DNA from: an uncultured Clostridia bacterium
Lineage (GTDB): Bacteria; Bacillota; Clostridia; Oscillospirales; Oscillospiraceae
Length of the DNA: 6,446 nucleotides
NCBI GenBank assembly: GCA_946539175.1
Contig: CAMNHH010000119.1
Location: 1-6,446 of the forward strand
Direction of reading: 5' to 3'
In this document: one piece after another, positions 5,896 to 6,446 of the stretch
How the letters are laid out: each line of letters begins with the position of its first letter
Numbering within the stretch: position 1 is the first letter of the stretch
Translations under genes and position numbers: made by a program
Notes under the pieces: model-generated
What the model saw: the letters and a program-made list of their open reading frames with translations, nothing else
The model's database searches: none
Told to the model about the DNA's origin: nothing

Positions 5896-6446
5896 ATGTC
5901 AATGTTTGTAACTCTGGACAACGGCGCCCCTGACAACGCGGCCGCGCGCGACCCAAGAGAACGCCGCTGTTACGAATTTTTAGACCGGCTGGGGGTCCCC
6001 TACCGCCGGGCGGACCACGAGCCCGCCGCCACGATGGAGCTGTGCCGGGAAATTGAGCGCTCTCTGGGCTGCCCCATCTGCAAAAATCTGCTGCTGACCA
6101 ACCGGCAGCAGACCGACTTCTATCTGCTCCTCATGGAGGGGGACAAGCTTTTCAAAACCAAATACCTCTCCAAGGCCCTGGGCTGCGCCCGGCTGAGCTT
6201 CGCCACAGACGAGCAGATGCTTGAATTAGTTGACATAACTCCCGGCTCTCTCTCGGTCCTGGGTTTGATGAACGACCCGGAGAAAAAGCTTCGTCTGGTC
6301 ATCGACAGGCCCGTGCTGGAGCAGCCGGAGATCGGCTTCCACCCCTGCCTGAACACCTCCACCCTGGCCGTCAGTATGGGGGACTTCACCGGCACGATCC
6401 TCCCCGCCCTGGGCCACGAACCGACCGTGGTGGAGCTGCCGACAGA
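5896..6446 (+). CDS. YbaK/ProX-family aminoacyl-tRNA deacylase (prolyl-tRNA editing type), 3' end cut by window edge
   Basis: The frame is open from ATG 5896 to the window edge, giving 183 residues. ProX-like proteins are about 160-180 aa, so at most a few codons are probably missing. The family acts as a free-standing cytoplasmic editor that hydrolyses mischarged tRNA, typically Ala-tRNA(Pro) for ProX; the exact substrate here is inferred. Residues 23-45 match the family entry region, ending YRRADHEPA (36-44). CKNLLL (62-67) carries the conserved lysine, K63. DKLFKTKYLSKALG (83-96), GSLSVLGLMND (117-127) and FHPCLNTSTL (148-157) are the expected later motifs. In the GSLSVLGL segment V121 takes the place of the Pro often found there. 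AAGGAG (5883-5888) is 7 nt before ATG 5896, a better spacing than for the second Met codon at 5902. A 227-nt AT-rich gap separates it from the LCP gene, so it is probably transcribed independently. Confidence 0.9.
   Translation, partial: MSMFVTLDNGAPDNAAARDPRERRCYEFLDRLGVPYRRADHEPAATMELCREIERSLGCPICKNLLLTNRQQTDFYLLLMEGDKLFKTKYLSKALGCARLSFATDEQMLELVDITPGSLSVLGLMNDPEKKLRLVIDRPVLEQPEIGFHPCLNTSTLAVSMGDFTGTILPALGHEPTVVELPT

Noticed and set aside
5747..5956. 69-codon minus-strand frame across the AT-rich gap.
   Set aside because: It overlaps the start of the ProX-like gene, translates the palindromes themselves, and shows no family motif or convincing ribosome binding site.

Overview
The window is about 60% or more G+C in its genes, has strong AGGAGG-type ribosome binding sites, and encodes a class II GalT and a LytR-CpsA-Psr protein. 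Together these suggest a GC-rich Gram-positive gut-type Clostridium relative, perhaps Oscillospiraceae/Ruminococcaceae. This is inferred from composition and gene families, not from any search.

Layout. (1) Positions 1-1370, minus strand: a small tail-anchored membrane protein gene followed by telA (toxic anion resistance family), which runs off the left edge. (2) Positions 1371-1511: a compact divergent control region with two near-consensus sigma-A promoters back to back, their -35 boxes forming an inverted repeat. (3) Positions 1512-5668, plus strand: rpe (ribulose-phosphate 3-epimerase), an RluA-type pseudouridine synthase, class II galT and an LCP-family cell-envelope transferase. Gaps of 10, 27 and 34 nt suggest one transcription unit from the promoter at 1451-1479. 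A GC-rich hairpin just after galT holds the ribosome binding site of the LCP gene. (4) Positions 5669-5895: an AT-rich intergenic stretch unlike its surroundings, with a 14-nt-period direct repeat, two perfect inverted repeats and an alternative helix sharing an arm with one of them. (5) Position 5896 to the right edge, plus strand: a YbaK/ProX-type prolyl-tRNA deacylase relative, probably lacking only its last few codons.

Functionally this is mostly a housekeeping neighbourhood: pentose phosphate metabolism, RNA modification, galactose/UDP-sugar metabolism, wall-polymer attachment and translation quality control, set against a TelA stress/envelope module. Rpe, GalT and LCP could be loosely linked through sugar supply for surface glycopolymers, but that is speculative. 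I found no mobile element, CRISPR array, tRNA or rRNA, and no clearly new system. The best leads are the small TelA-linked membrane protein, the mirrored promoter pair, the sequestered ribosome binding site and the palindrome-rich island before the ProX gene.
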